64,000 nucleotides of DNA from Oscillospiraceae bacterium (GCA_017430455.1 JAFRMX010000009.1:88012-152011), one strand, 5' to 3'. Shown: positions 35,011 to 43,998, counted from the first letter of the stretch. The notes: generated from the sequence alone by a model not told the origin. Numbers and translations: made by a program.

Positions 35011-36921
35011 ATGGATAACAGCATATTCAATAAAAGAAATATAAGAATAGCGGTAGTGGTCATAACGGATATCATCATGACTGCTCTGGCGAGCGGGCTC
35101 GCGGTACTGAGCCGCTGGGATTTCAGCTTCGCGAATGTTCCGCTCAAATACCTGGAACTGTGGCACAGAGTCCTCCCGATACAGATAATAATCACGATCG
35201 TCGTCTACGCCCTATTCAAGATGTACCGCTTTGTCTGGAGGCAGATCTCAGCGGGCGACGTCATGGAAATGGTCGGGCCCGTGGTACTGGCCTACGCTCT
35301 GTGCGTAGTCGCTGAAGTGCTCATAGGGATCGACGCGGGCTACAGGATGCCTATCTCCGTTATTGTCATCAATTTCCTGTACCAGTTCATCTTCGTGATC
35401 GGAATGCGCTCTGCCCTCCGCTTTTTAGGCGTTATCCAGAACAGCATCAACAGAAGCAGGCTTGCTCCGGCAGAAAGGATCATGATCATCGGCGCCGGAG
35501 ACGCCGCCAACCAGCTCTTAAGAGAGTATCAGAGCAGCAACAAAGTCGCGGGGCGGGTGTGCTGCCTTATAGATGACAATAGCGTAAACCACGGCAAGCG
35601 CCTTGAGGGAGTCCCGATCATAGGCGGCAGAGACGCGATAAAAGACGCCGTCAAGAAATATGAGATAACCCAGATAATATTCGCCATACCCTCTGCTAGC
35701 GCTCTGCAGAAAAAGGAGATACTCGAGATCTGCAAAGACACCGGCTGTCAGGTCAAATCGCTGCCGGGGATCTATCAGCTGGTCAACGGCGAGGTCTCGA
35801 TAGAGAAGATCAAAGACGTGGATATAGCGGACCTTCTCGGAAGAGAGCAGGCGCACCTCGACACAGAGATGCTGGACGCTTTCCTGAGAGACAAGGTCAT
35901 TCTGGTTACAGGCGGAGGAGGCTCGATCGGAAGCGAGCTCTGCAGACAGATAGCGCCATACGAGCCGAAACAGCTGATCATTCTGGATATATACGAAAAC
36001 AATGCCTACGATATTCAGCAGGAGCTTATAAGAAAATACAGAAATACTCTGAATCTCGCGGTGGAGATAGCCTCGGTCAGAGACAAAGACAAGATCGACC
36101 TCATTTTCGAAAAATACCGTCCGGAGATCGTTATCCACGCGGCAGCGCACAAGCACGTTCCTCTTATGGAGACCTGCCCGGATGAGGCGATAAAGAACAA
36201 CATATTCGGAACATATAATGTTGCCTCTGCAGCGGACAGGTACGGGGCACAGAAGTTCGTTCTGATCTCGACGGACAAGGCAGTCAATCCCACGAACCTG
36301 ATGGGCGCGAGCAAGCGCTTCTGCGAGATGATACTCAACAGCTTCGCGGACAGCAGCACGAGCTTTTCGGCGGTCCGTTTCGGAAACGTCCTCGGCTCGA
36401 ACGGCTCCGTAGTACCTCTATTCAAAGCCCAGATACTCGCGGGCGGGCCCGTGACTATTACCGATAAGAGAATTACAAGGTTCTTTATGACCGGCGAAGA
36501 AGCGACCCAGCTGGTCCTGACCTGCGGAGCTATGGCGAAGAGAAACCAGATCTTCGTGCTCGACATGGGACAGCCTGTGAAGATCATAGATATGGCCGAG
36601 AACCTGATAAGGCTTTCGGGACATGAGCCTTATACGGAGATCGAGATAATAGAGATTGGCCTGAGGCCCGGTGAAAAGCTGTATGAGGAGCTTCTTATGC
36701 AGACAGGCAATCTCGACAAGACCGAGAACAACAAGATCTTCGTCGAACAGCAGGGCGTCAGATCGAAGGAAGAGCTTGAAAACGATCTGCGCATCCTTCA
36801 CAAAGCGATCGACGACAAGGTCTCGAATGAGGAATGCATAGCGCTTATGAAGACACTGGTCCCGACATACAGATCTCCGGTAGAGATAAACGATCGCGGG
36901 AGGGATGCACCGGACATCTGA
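35011..36921 (+). CDS. Membrane-anchored UDP-sugar 4,6-dehydratase (CapD/PglF type)
   Basis: The 636 aa protein has four N-terminal membrane helices (about 10-135) and a Rossmann-like domain (IIGAGDAANQLL). The extended SDR domain has VTGGGGSIGSEL near 298-309. The catalytic motif STDKAVNPTNLMGASKR has Met431 and Lys435 in place of the usual Tyr and Lys, typical of the FlaA1/CapD/PglF group. It probably makes UDP-4-keto-6-deoxy-GlcNAc, the substrate of the DegT aminotransferase at 37.5 kb. A four-helix cassette has come between the two genes. Confidence 0.93.
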   Translation: MDNSIFNKRNIRIAVVVITDIIMTALASGLAVLSRWDFSFANVPLKYLELWHRVLPIQIIITIVVYALFKMYRFVWRQISAGDVMEMVGPVVLAYALCVVAEVLIGIDAGYRMPISVIVINFLYQFIFVIGMRSALRFLGVIQNSINRSRLAPAERIMIIGAGDAANQLLREYQSSNKVAGRVCCLIDDNSVNHGKRLEGVPIIGGRDAIKDAVKKYEITQIIFAIPSASALQKKEILEICKDTGCQVKSLPGIYQLVNGEVSIEKIKDVDIADLLGREQAHLDTEMLDAFLRDKVILVTGGGGSIGSELCRQIAPYEPKQLIILDIYENNAYDIQQELIRKYRNTLNLAVEIASVRDKDKIDLIFEKYRPEIVIHAAAHKHVPLMETCPDEAIKNNIFGTYNVASAADRYGAQKFVLISTDKAVNPTNLMGASKRFCEMILNSFADSSTSFSAVRFGNVLGSNGSVVPLFKAQILAGGPVTITDKRITRFFMTGEEATQLVLTCGAMAKRNQIFVLDMGQPVKIIDMAENLIRLSGHEPYTEIEIIEIGLRPGEKLYEELLMQTGNLDKTENNKIFVEQQGVRSKEELENDLRILHKAIDDKVSNEECIALMKTLVPTYRSPVEINDRGRDAPDI

Positions 36922-36931
36922 TCAAGAATGC

Positions 36932-36958
36932 GGAATTAAGAATGAAGAATTATGAATG
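36932..36958 (+). repeat. Left GAATTA-type repeat arm of the four-helix cassette
   Basis: GGAATTAAGAATGAAGAATT followed by ATGAATG is the plus-orientation form of the short repeat that recurs at 61.7, 62.8 and 63.97 kb. It contains the start codon of the four-helix gene (ATG at 36952). Confidence 0.7.
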
Positions 36959-37305
36959 AGAATGTAATTCTGAATAAAAGCAAAACATTTGCTTTAAAAA
37001 TTATAGAATTATACAAATATCTTTGTGAAGAGAAACACGAATATATATTGTCAAAGCAGATTCTCAGATCCGGGACGTCAATAGGTGCGAATGCCCGGGA
37101 AGGCAGCAGAGCCCAAAGCAAAGCAGATTTTCTTTCGAAAATGAGTATTTCATTGAAAGAAGCAGACGAAGCAGCATATTGGCTGGAACTTCTTCATGAA
37201 AGCTGTTATATAGACAAAGAAAGATTTACCGGTCTTCACAAAGATTGTGATGAACTGATCCGCATCCTGACATCAATCACTAAAACAACCAAATCTAATT
37301 CCTAA
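36952..37305 (+). CDS. Four-helix bundle protein (23S rRNA IVS type)
   Basis: The 117 aa protein has the family features FALKIIELYKYLCEEKHEYI, LSKQILRSGTSIGANAREGS, ADFLSKMSISLKEADEAAYW and the end CDELIRILTSI. Members occur in insertions within 23S rRNA genes and, related to Avd, beside diversity-generating reverse transcriptases; their biochemical role is unclear. Here both its start codon (in GAATTATGAATG) and its stop (in TAATTCCTAATTG) lie inside copies of one repeat in opposite orientations. The Shine-Dalgarno is poor (GAAGAA). The gene is more AT-rich than its neighbours. It looks like a compact inserted cassette rather than a capsule gene. Confidence 0.9.
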   Translation: MNENVILNKSKTFALKIIELYKYLCEEKHEYILSKQILRSGTSIGANAREGSRAQSKADFLSKMSISLKEADEAAYWLELLHESCYIDKERFTGLHKDCDELIRILTSITKTTKSNS

Positions 37306-37516
37306 TTGAAAAAGTACTTTCATCATTCCGAATTCATAATTCATAATTAAACAAGTGCATTCATCATTCCGAATTCATAATTCTTAATTGAACAAGTGCA
37401 TTCATCATTCCGAATTCATAATTCATAATTAAACAAGTACTTTCATCATTCCAAATTCATAATTCCTAATTGAACAACAACATTCATCATTCCGAATTCA
37501 TAATTCATAATTAAAA
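37293..37516 (-). repeat. Five-unit 41-bp tandem array, inverted GAATTA repeat
   Basis: CATCATTCC recurs at 37321, 37362, 37403, 37444 and 37485, an exact 41-base period. A partial unit at the left contains the stop of the four-helix gene. Each unit contains AATTCATAATT-type sequence, the reverse complement of the GAATTATGAATT repeats elsewhere in the window. Units differ at a few bases (TAATTAAAC or TAATTGAAC ends). Much of the array is self-complementary. It fills the spacer before the aminotransferase gene. Confidence 0.9.
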
Positions 37517-37533
37517 CTAATTGGGGTTTTCAT

Positions 37534-38823
37534 ATGTTCGACAAACAGAAAAATCAAATCGTACCGTTCGAAAACAAGGTCTGGCTCTCGAGCCCGACGA
37601 TGCACGGGGACGAGCTCAAGTATATGACGGAAGCTTTCGAGACCAACTGGATGAGCACGGTCGGCGCCAATATAGATTCAGTCGAGAAAGAGCTCGCGGA
37701 GAAGATCGGAGTAAAATACGCTGTAGCCCTGGCTACGGGAACTGCTTCTCTTCATCTGGCAGTCAGACTCGCGGGAGAGCGCCTGTACGGAATGGCGAAG
37801 CCATATGAAGGAACGCTTAAAGGCCGGCGGGTCTTCTGCTCTGACATGACCTTCGACGCGACGGTAAACCCGGTCGCTTACGAAGACGGTGAAGCGGTAT
37901 TTATAGATACAGAGTACGACACCTGGAACATGGACCCTGAAGCACTCGAGAAGGCCTTCAGGATCTATCCGGATGTCAGGCTTATAGTGATCGCCCACCT
38001 CTACGGCACTCCGGGCAAGACGGACGAGATAAAGGCGATCGCGAAAAAACACGGGGCTCTGATCGTAGAGGACGCGGCCGAGAGCCTCGGAGCGACATAT
38101 AAAGGCAGAGAGACGGGCTCCTTCGGAGATTACAACTGCATATCTTTCAACGGAAATAAGATAATAACAGGCTCGGCCGGAGGCATGTTCCTGACAGACT
38201 CGAAAGAGGACGCCGAGAAGATCAGAAAGTGGAGCACTCAGGCCAGAGAGGCTGCCCCCTGGTATCAGCACGAGGAGATCGGCTACAACTACAGAATGTC
38301 GAACGTCATCGCGGGCGTGGTCAGAGGCCAGATCCCGTATCTCGAAGAGCATATAGCGCAGAAAAGAGCCATCTACGAGAGATATGAAGAAGGGCTCAAA
38401 GGTCTCCCTGTAAGCATGAATCCCTGGGACAGGGAAAACAGTGTGCCGAATTTCTGGCTCTCCTGCCTGATCATAGACAAGGACGCGATGTGCCGCCAGG
38501 TCAGGGGAGAAAAGGAACCGCTTTTTGTCCCCGAACACGGCAAGTCCTGCCCGACGGAGATATTAAACGCGATAGCGTCGATAAACGCCGAGGGCAGACC
38601 GATCTGGAAACCGATGCATATGCAGCCGATCTACAGAGAAAACCCGTTTATAACAAAAAGCGGCAACGGGAGGGCTCTGAGCAACGCCTATATTACGGGC
38701 AAAGAAGCTTGTGATGTCGGAGCAGATATCTTCGAAAGAGGCCTCTGCCTGCCGAGCGACAACAAGATGACGCCTGAGCAGCAGGAGAGAGTGATAGAAG
38801 TCATAAGATCCTGCTTCGAATAA
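37534..38823 (+). CDS. DegT/DnrJ/EryC1/StrS-family sugar aminotransferase
   Basis: The 429 aa PLP enzyme has EDAAESLGATYKGRETGSFG and SFNGNKIITGSAGGM, with the PLP-binding Lys at 209. The N-terminus has WLSSPTMHGDELKYM, and NWMSTVG is typical of PglE-like enzymes. It probably converts UDP-4-keto-6-deoxy-GlcNAc to the 4-amino sugar, acting after the dehydratase at 35.0 kb. The start ATG lies just past the 41-bp repeats, and the preceding TTGGGG is only a weak Shine-Dalgarno. A terminator follows. Confidence 0.93.
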   Translation: MFDKQKNQIVPFENKVWLSSPTMHGDELKYMTEAFETNWMSTVGANIDSVEKELAEKIGVKYAVALATGTASLHLAVRLAGERLYGMAKPYEGTLKGRRVFCSDMTFDATVNPVAYEDGEAVFIDTEYDTWNMDPEALEKAFRIYPDVRLIVIAHLYGTPGKTDEIKAIAKKHGALIVEDAAESLGATYKGRETGSFGDYNCISFNGNKIITGSAGGMFLTDSKEDAEKIRKWSTQAREAAPWYQHEEIGYNYRMSNVIAGVVRGQIPYLEEHIAQKRAIYERYEEGLKGLPVSMNPWDRENSVPNFWLSCLIIDKDAMCRQVRGEKEPLFVPEHGKSCPTEILNAIASINAEGRPIWKPMHMQPIYRENPFITKSGNGRALSNAYITGKEACDVGADIFERGLCLPSDNKMTPEQQERVIEVIRSCFE

Positions 38824-38840
38824 AAAACAGCAAAATTAAA

Positions 38841-38867
38841 AGGACGGGCGAAAGCCCGTTCCTTTTT
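38841..38867 (+). terminator. Terminator after the aminotransferase gene
   Basis: AGGACGGGC pairs with GCCCGTTCC across a GAAA loop, with one G-T pair; six Ts follow. Confidence 0.9.
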
Positions 38868-38888
38868 TAAACATTATTGCCCGATAAG

Positions 38889-38916
38889 TTGACAATAGTA
38901 ATTATTATGATAAAAT
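38889..38916 (+). promoter_or_regulatory. Promoter of the capsule-regulator operon
   Basis: TTGACA (38889-38894) and TAAAAT (38911-38916) are separated by 16 bases. The surrounding sequence is AT-rich, and the first gene starts 54 bases later. Confidence 0.65.
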
Positions 38917-38970
38917 TAGATACCTTATTATGTATTTTTTATATGTATTTTTGTCTTGTGAGGTATTGTT

Positions 38971-40110
38971 TTGAAAACGCTATTGAGAATTTTTCTTCTG
39001 CTTCTTGTGGCTGCGCTGCTCGTCGGAGTCTTCTTATACGTCAGGAATACTGAGGATGCCGATTCAAAGAGAATGGAGGAGCTGTACGACAGAGTGGAGC
39101 CTCTCCAGCAGCAGAAGGATCTTCTCCTTCAGCAGAAGGAGCAGCTTTCGGAGGACCTGACAAAAGATTCCAGAGATCCGAGTACTGTCCAGTTCCTGTT
39201 CAGAGAATTGAATTCCGAGATATATACGGATGCGTATCCTCTCATGAGAGCAAGAAATATCGTTGGGGTTCTTGGCGTCTCGGGAGATCTATACGAGTAT
39301 CCGGACGGTTCGTATAAGCTCAGTTCCGAGCAGTTTTTAAGGCTGTTGAGAGACGGCTGGAGCGCCTGCTATATGTATTCGCACTCATATGACCTGGATA
39401 CCCAGATAAAAACAAATGAAACTATACTCACCACCAGGTCTTTAACGAAGCTTCCGCCTGCAACAGCTATCTACTTTTCCGAGGCCTCCGATTATGTCCC
39501 GGAGCAGATGGACCCGATCCTGAAGGCCCACGGGATAGACACGGTCATCCTGGACGCCGATGACGGACGCTCGCTTGCCGTGACTGAAGTCGGAGATATT
39601 TGGGTGACGGGCGCCATGCCCTGGAGCTATACGGGGGTCAGCGATGATATCGAATATCTTGCGAGAACGGACGGAGGGAATCTCACATTTACAGTCAGCT
39701 TCAACGATCTCTGGGACCAGCTCGATTTTGTCGATCATGAAGCGCAGAGCTTATACCAGAGAGAGCAGACGACAGACAGCGAACTTGCCTTTACTGCCAT
39801 GCTGGATCAGATAAACAGTATGATAGTCTATGATGACGCCATTACCCAATATGTACACGCGACGCCTTCGCCATCGCCGACTCCTCAAGGAATGAAACCG
39901 GAGGACAATGAGTTTGCCTGGATCGAGGAGATAGACCCGCAGCTCAAATCAGTTAATATAACGGATGCACGCTCACAGCACAGTGCGGGAAATGAGAACA
40001 CTGCCCTCCTTAATCAGGAATATGACGCGCAGATTGCGGAGATCGACGCACAGATCGCTGAGCTGGACAGACAGATAAACGCGATCTATGCCGAATGGAA
40101 CAAGAAATAA
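38971..40110 (+). CDS. Membrane-anchored coiled-coil protein, NodB-fold-like
   Basis: The 379 aa protein starts at TTG 38971 behind TGTGAGG. An N-terminal membrane anchor (about 5-25) is followed by a coiled coil rich in Gln and Leu (about 35-70). A middle domain (about 75-275) has AYPLMRARNIVGVLGVSG, SSEQFLRLLRDGWSACYMYS and later TGAMPWSYTG. That strand-helix pattern recalls polysaccharide-deacetylase (NodB) domains of capsule loci, but without a clear metal-binding DD/HxxxH set. A Pro-rich linker and a second coiled coil end the protein. It lies 12 bases before the CpsC-like gene. A scaffold or degenerate deacetylase for polymer export is possible. Confidence 0.6.
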   Translation: MKTLLRIFLLLLVAALLVGVFLYVRNTEDADSKRMEELYDRVEPLQQQKDLLLQQKEQLSEDLTKDSRDPSTVQFLFRELNSEIYTDAYPLMRARNIVGVLGVSGDLYEYPDGSYKLSSEQFLRLLRDGWSACYMYSHSYDLDTQIKTNETILTTRSLTKLPPATAIYFSEASDYVPEQMDPILKAHGIDTVILDADDGRSLAVTEVGDIWVTGAMPWSYTGVSDDIEYLARTDGGNLTFTVSFNDLWDQLDFVDHEAQSLYQREQTTDSELAFTAMLDQINSMIVYDDAITQYVHATPSPSPTPQGMKPEDNEFAWIEEIDPQLKSVNITDARSQHSAGNENTALLNQEYDAQIAEIDAQIAELDRQINAIYAEWNKK

Positions 40111-40122
40111 GCGGAGATTTAT

Positions 40123-40869
40123 ATGAACAGCGAAAAAGATAATAAAGAGGTAGAGATAGACCTCGGTGAAATGTTCAGGTCGCTTTGGAATCACGCTCCG
40201 GCGATACTTATCGTAGGGATAATTTGCGCTCTTGCGCTCTTTATGTTCGCGCAGTTTCTGGTAACGCCCAAATATGAGGCGAGCACGCTTTTCTATGTAA
40301 ACAACTCGAATATCTATACTAACAACAACTCTACGATTTCTACAGGAGAACTCAGCGCGGCGTCCGAACTGGTCGACGTATATATTGCGATACTCGAATC
40401 GAGGAGCAATCTCGACCAGGTCCTGAGCCAGACAGGCGCTCCCTATACATATGAGCAATTCAGCAAAATGGTCGATGCTAAGGCAGTCAACTCTACGGGA
40501 CTTTTCAGAGTAACTGTAAGATCGGAATCGCCGGAGGAGGCCAGAACACTTGCAAACGCGATAGCTGATGTCCTTCCTGAGAGGATAACGGATACGGTCA
40601 CGAACAGCTCCGTCGAGGTCGTCGACTACGCTGTGACCCCGAGAACAAGGGTCTCCCCGAACTACCTCAAATACACGGCAGTCGGCCTTCTTGCGGGAAT
40701 ACTAATATCCGGAGCTCTGTTTGTTTTCCGCGACATGAAGGACGATATCATAAGAGGCGAGGACTACTTGCTGAAAGCATACTCGGATGTGCCCATCATT
40801 GGCGTCATACCCGATATAAACGCGAAGACCTCCAGAGGCTACGGCTACTACGGGAAAGGAGGAAAGTGA
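40123..40869 (+). CDS. Wzz/CpsC-like chain-length regulator
   Basis: The 248 aa protein has a membrane helix at about 23-45, an extracellular Wzz domain with PKYEASTLFYVNN, and a second helix at about 186-207. The C-terminal cytoplasmic tail with AKTSRGYGYYGKGGK contains a few Tyr residues. In Gram-positive systems it activates the CpsD kinase and controls chain length and export. It ends one base before the cpsD-like gene. Confidence 0.92.
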   Translation: MNSEKDNKEVEIDLGEMFRSLWNHAPAILIVGIICALALFMFAQFLVTPKYEASTLFYVNNSNIYTNNNSTISTGELSAASELVDVYIAILESRSNLDQVLSQTGAPYTYEQFSKMVDAKAVNSTGLFRVTVRSESPEEARTLANAIADVLPERITDTVTNSSVEVVDYAVTPRTRVSPNYLKYTAVGLLAGILISGALFVFRDMKDDIIRGEDYLLKAYSDVPIIGVIPDINAKTSRGYGYYGKGGK

Positions 40870-40870
40870 G

Positions 40871-41746
40871 ATGGCTAAAAACAAAATGACCGTTAATCCT
40901 TTCGAGACGATGAATTTCGCATCCTCCGAGGCATATAAGCTCCTGAGGACCAATATCATGTTCTCCTTCCCGATGGAGAAAAAGTGCCGCATAATAGGAG
41001 TGACGAGCTCGGTGCGCGGCGAGGGAAAATCCACGACCTCTCTGCACCTCGCGTATTCGCTGGCAGAGTCCGGAAAGCTGACGCTTCTTATAGACGCTGA
41101 CCTTCGCCTTCCCTCCATTCACCAGAAGCTCGACATAACTTCGAAGCCCGGCCTTTCCAATCTGCTCGCCGGTATGAACACGGAAAAAGAGTGCAGAAGG
41201 CCATCTCCGTTCAGTGAAAAGCTCTATGTGCTCACTGCCGGAGATATCCCGCCCAACCCCTCGGAGCTTCTCGGTTCGCAGAGGATGGCAAAGCTTATGG
41301 GGACCTATTCGGAGGCTTTCGACTATGTCATTGTAGACCTGCCCCCCATAAGCGTCGTCACGGATGCATTGGTTACGACCTCCTGGGCAGACGGACTCGT
41401 TCTGGTAGTCAGAGAGAACTACACCTCCGAAGCGGTTCTGGACGATACGATGTATCAGATCAAAAAGATAAACGCAAAGCTTCTCGGCTTTGTCCTGACC
41501 TATGCAGATATATCCAAGGCCGGATACGGGAGATATGGCAAGAGATATGGCGGAAAATACGGGAAAAAATACGGCTACGGCTATTCCTACGGCTACGACA
41601 GTGCATATGAAGATTCGGGCAGCAAATCAAATAAGAAGAAAAGCAATGCATTTGTGATGGCTGCAAACGACACAGATGCTGTCGAGAGGGAACCGGAGAA
41701 GCAGAAACCGGAGAAGCAGAAACCGGAAGATAAAGACACCGAATGA
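40871..41746 (+). CDS. CpsD-like tyrosine autokinase
   Basis: The 291 aa BY-kinase has NFASSEAYKLLRTN at the N-terminus, Walker A SVRGEGKSTT near 46-55, Walker A' LIDADLRLP and Walker B VIVDLPP. The C-terminal Tyr cluster (about 217-245, YGKRYGGKYGKKYGYGYSYG) has about a dozen tyrosines for autophosphorylation, which is unusually many. A duplicated acidic-basic unit (PEKQKPEKQKPE) ends the protein. It overlaps the phosphatase start by four bases. It controls polymer length with CpsC and CpsB. Confidence 0.93.
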   Translation: MAKNKMTVNPFETMNFASSEAYKLLRTNIMFSFPMEKKCRIIGVTSSVRGEGKSTTSLHLAYSLAESGKLTLLIDADLRLPSIHQKLDITSKPGLSNLLAGMNTEKECRRPSPFSEKLYVLTAGDIPPNPSELLGSQRMAKLMGTYSEAFDYVIVDLPPISVVTDALVTTSWADGLVLVVRENYTSEAVLDDTMYQIKKINAKLLGFVLTYADISKAGYGRYGKRYGGKYGKKYGYGYSYGYDSAYEDSGSKSNKKKSNAFVMAANDTDAVEREPEKQKPEKQKPEDKDTE

Positions 41747-42459
41747 CCGATTTTCACAGCCATGTGATCCCGCGAGTGGACGACGGAAGCCGCAGCAGCG
41801 CGATGAGCATAGAGATGCTCAAAGCCATGAAGAGCCAGGGCTTAAGCACCGTCTGCTGCACCCCGCACTATTACGCGTCCCAATACTCCCCGGAGCACTT
41901 TCTCAAGATGCGGGATTCTGCTTTTGAGCATCTGCTTAAAAAGCTTCCGGAGGACCTGAAGGACATTTCGCTTCTCCCCGGAGCGGAAGTCCTCTATTTC
42001 CCGGGAATGGCTGAGGCAGAAGAACTTGAAAGCCTCTGCATAGAGGGAACAGACCTTTTCCTTCTGGAGATGCCTTTCCGGAAATGGTCCGAGCGCGAAA
42101 TAAACGAGGTCTTCGCGCTCCTTCGTTCGGGACGCTTCAAGATCATCCTCGCGCACACGGAAAGGTATTTCTATTATCAGAAGGATCCTCAGCTTTTCAG
42201 AGAGCTTCAGTCCGAGGGCATGGTCCTGCAGTCGAACGCCGGCTTTTTTCTCAACTGGAAAACAAAACACAAGGCGGTAAAACTTTTAAACGACGGATTT
42301 GTCGATATCATCTCAACGGATACCCACAATACGGAAGACCGCCCTCCCAATATGGAAGCTGCGCTTGCCCTGATCGAACGCAAATGCGGAAAAGATGAGG
42401 CGGATAGTCTTATAAAAGACGGAGATGCACTGTTAGCTCGTCACATTAACGCTGATTAG
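41743..42459 (+). CDS. CpsB-like PHP-domain protein-tyrosine phosphatase
   Basis: The 238 aa protein has metal-ligand motifs DFHSHVIPRVDDGS at the start, CTPHYY, HTERY and STDTHN. It dephosphorylates the CpsD tyrosine tail. The order CpsC-CpsD-CpsB with a four-base overlap (ATGA) indicates one operon. Confidence 0.93.
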   Translation: MTDFHSHVIPRVDDGSRSSAMSIEMLKAMKSQGLSTVCCTPHYYASQYSPEHFLKMRDSAFEHLLKKLPEDLKDISLLPGAEVLYFPGMAEAEELESLCIEGTDLFLLEMPFRKWSEREINEVFALLRSGRFKIILAHTERYFYYQKDPQLFRELQSEGMVLQSNAGFFLNWKTKHKAVKLLNDGFVDIISTDTHNTEDRPPNMEAALALIERKCGKDEADSLIKDGDALLARHINAD

Positions 42460-42495
42460 TTTACATAATATTCAACCCGGAAACCATGTATAATA

Positions 42496-43869
42496 ATGGA
42501 GAGCAAAAAAAACACTCATAATTCTTTTAAACACTCTCTTTTGCTCAGAGTTATCAAACTTTTGAATCTTGTTGCCATCAGCGGTGTTTTTGCACTGATA
42601 TGGTATTCTTATTATGCTGATTCGTTATATCGCAATTTTTTCCGCAAGGGCAATTGGGTAGTGATACTTCTATATGCTGTTCTGTATTTTACATACGGTC
42701 GTGTATATGAGGCTTTTCACATCTCACAGAACCGCATATCCGAGATTGCCGGAAGCCAGATAACCGCGCTTGCTCTGACGAATGGGATAATGATCCTGCT
42801 TACCTGGATACTCATGCGCAGATTTTACAGTCTGTGGCCTTATGTATTATGTTTTGCTGTCCAGTGCCTGCTCTGTACCGTCTGGGCGTATCTTACCAAC
42901 CACTGGTATTTTAAACGCTATCCTCCCATGAAAACGGTCGTCGTCGAAGGCAATGACATGAAGAATATAAAAAATATCGTTGAGGCGCACGGACTCAGCA
43001 GGAAATACGATGTCATCCGTACCGTCACGGTCGAAGACCTGGAAAGGGAAGGGACAGGACCGCTTGAGGATGCGGAAGCCGTATTCCTTGTCGGTCTGCA
43101 CTCCCATGACCGCAATCAGATCCTCAAATACTGTATAGACTCGGACATCCGCGCCTTCATAAAGCCCCGCCTCGGGGACGTTATCATGAACGGGGCAACA
43201 GAAGTCCATATGATGAACCTTCCGATACTAAGAGTAGTGAGATACAGGCCCACGCCGGAGTATCTGATGCTTAAGCGCGTATTTGACTTGGTCAGCGCTT
43301 TGGTTGTTCTGATACTGACATCTCCGATATTTCTTATAGTCTCAATTCTGATCAAAGCTCAGGATAAAGGACCTGTCTTCTATAAGCAGAAGAGGCTTAC
43401 ACTCGACGGAAAACAATTCGAACTCATCAAATTCCGCTCAATGCGCGTGGATGCGGAGGCGGACGGTATTGCGAGACTCTCTACCGGAGACAGGGACAGT
43501 CGTATCACTCCCGTAGGCAGGGTGATCCGAAAGGTGCGCATAGACGAGCTTCCCCAGCTTATTAACATCATAAAGGGAGATATGTCGGTCGTAGGGCCGC
43601 GCCCGGAGAGGCCGGAGATAGCCGAGGAGTATGAAAAGGAGCTCCCGGAATTCAGGCTCAGACTGCAGGCCAAAGCAGGGCTCACCGGTTATGCCCAGGT
43701 ATACGGAAAATACAATACCACTCCCTATGATAAGCTCTGCATGGACCTTATTTATATCGCTCATCCGAGTTTTATCCAGGACCTCAAACTCATCTTCGCT
43801 ACTATCTGGATCCTTTTCAGACCGGAATCGACCGAAGGCTTCAAAGGCGAGGACGGAGTCAAGGTTTGA
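42496..43869 (+). CDS. Undecaprenyl-phosphate sugar phosphotransferase (polyprenyl glycosylphosphotransferase)
   Basis: The 457 aa protein has about four N-terminal membrane helices (about 15-130), a central Rossmann-like region, one more helix, and a C-terminal bacterial sugar transferase domain. That domain has KRVFDLVSALVVLILTSPIF, YKQKRLTLDGKQFELIKFRS, DELPQLINIIKGDMSVVGPR and KAGLTGYAQVYGKYNT. It loads the first sugar phosphate onto the lipid carrier, probably the amino-dideoxy sugar made upstream. There is no recognisable Shine-Dalgarno before ATG 42496, and TATAAT lies two bases upstream, so the start is less certain than the function. Confidence 0.92.
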   Translation: MESKKNTHNSFKHSLLLRVIKLLNLVAISGVFALIWYSYYADSLYRNFFRKGNWVVILLYAVLYFTYGRVYEAFHISQNRISEIAGSQITALALTNGIMILLTWILMRRFYSLWPYVLCFAVQCLLCTVWAYLTNHWYFKRYPPMKTVVVEGNDMKNIKNIVEAHGLSRKYDVIRTVTVEDLEREGTGPLEDAEAVFLVGLHSHDRNQILKYCIDSDIRAFIKPRLGDVIMNGATEVHMMNLPILRVVRYRPTPEYLMLKRVFDLVSALVVLILTSPIFLIVSILIKAQDKGPVFYKQKRLTLDGKQFELIKFRSMRVDAEADGIARLSTGDRDSRITPVGRVIRKVRIDELPQLINIIKGDMSVVGPRPERPEIAEEYEKELPEFRLRLQAKAGLTGYAQVYGKYNTTPYDKLCMDLIYIAHPSFIQDLKLIFATIWILFRPESTEGFKGEDGVKV

Positions 43870-43939
43870 AACGGAGCACGCGGTTTACACAGGCGGGAGC
43901 TCTGTTCGATACAGACAGCAAAAAAAGAAACCGGCGAAC

Positions 43940-43998
43940 AACTGCTCCGAAGCATAGAAACAGGGCTTCAGAGCAGTTTCTGCTGTTTTTGGATTTTT
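43940..43998 (+). terminator. Probable terminator after the sugar transferase
   Basis: AACTGCTC and GAAGC (43940-43953) pair with GCTTC and GAGCAGTT (43965-43978), giving 13 bp with one internal mismatch. Two T-runs follow (TGTTTTTGG, ATTTTTTC). Confidence 0.65.

Noticed and set aside
42460..42494. TTTACA and TATAAT before the sugar transferase as a leaderless promoter
   Set aside because: The spacing is 23 bases, and TATAAT ends two bases before the ATG, so any transcript would start inside the gene.
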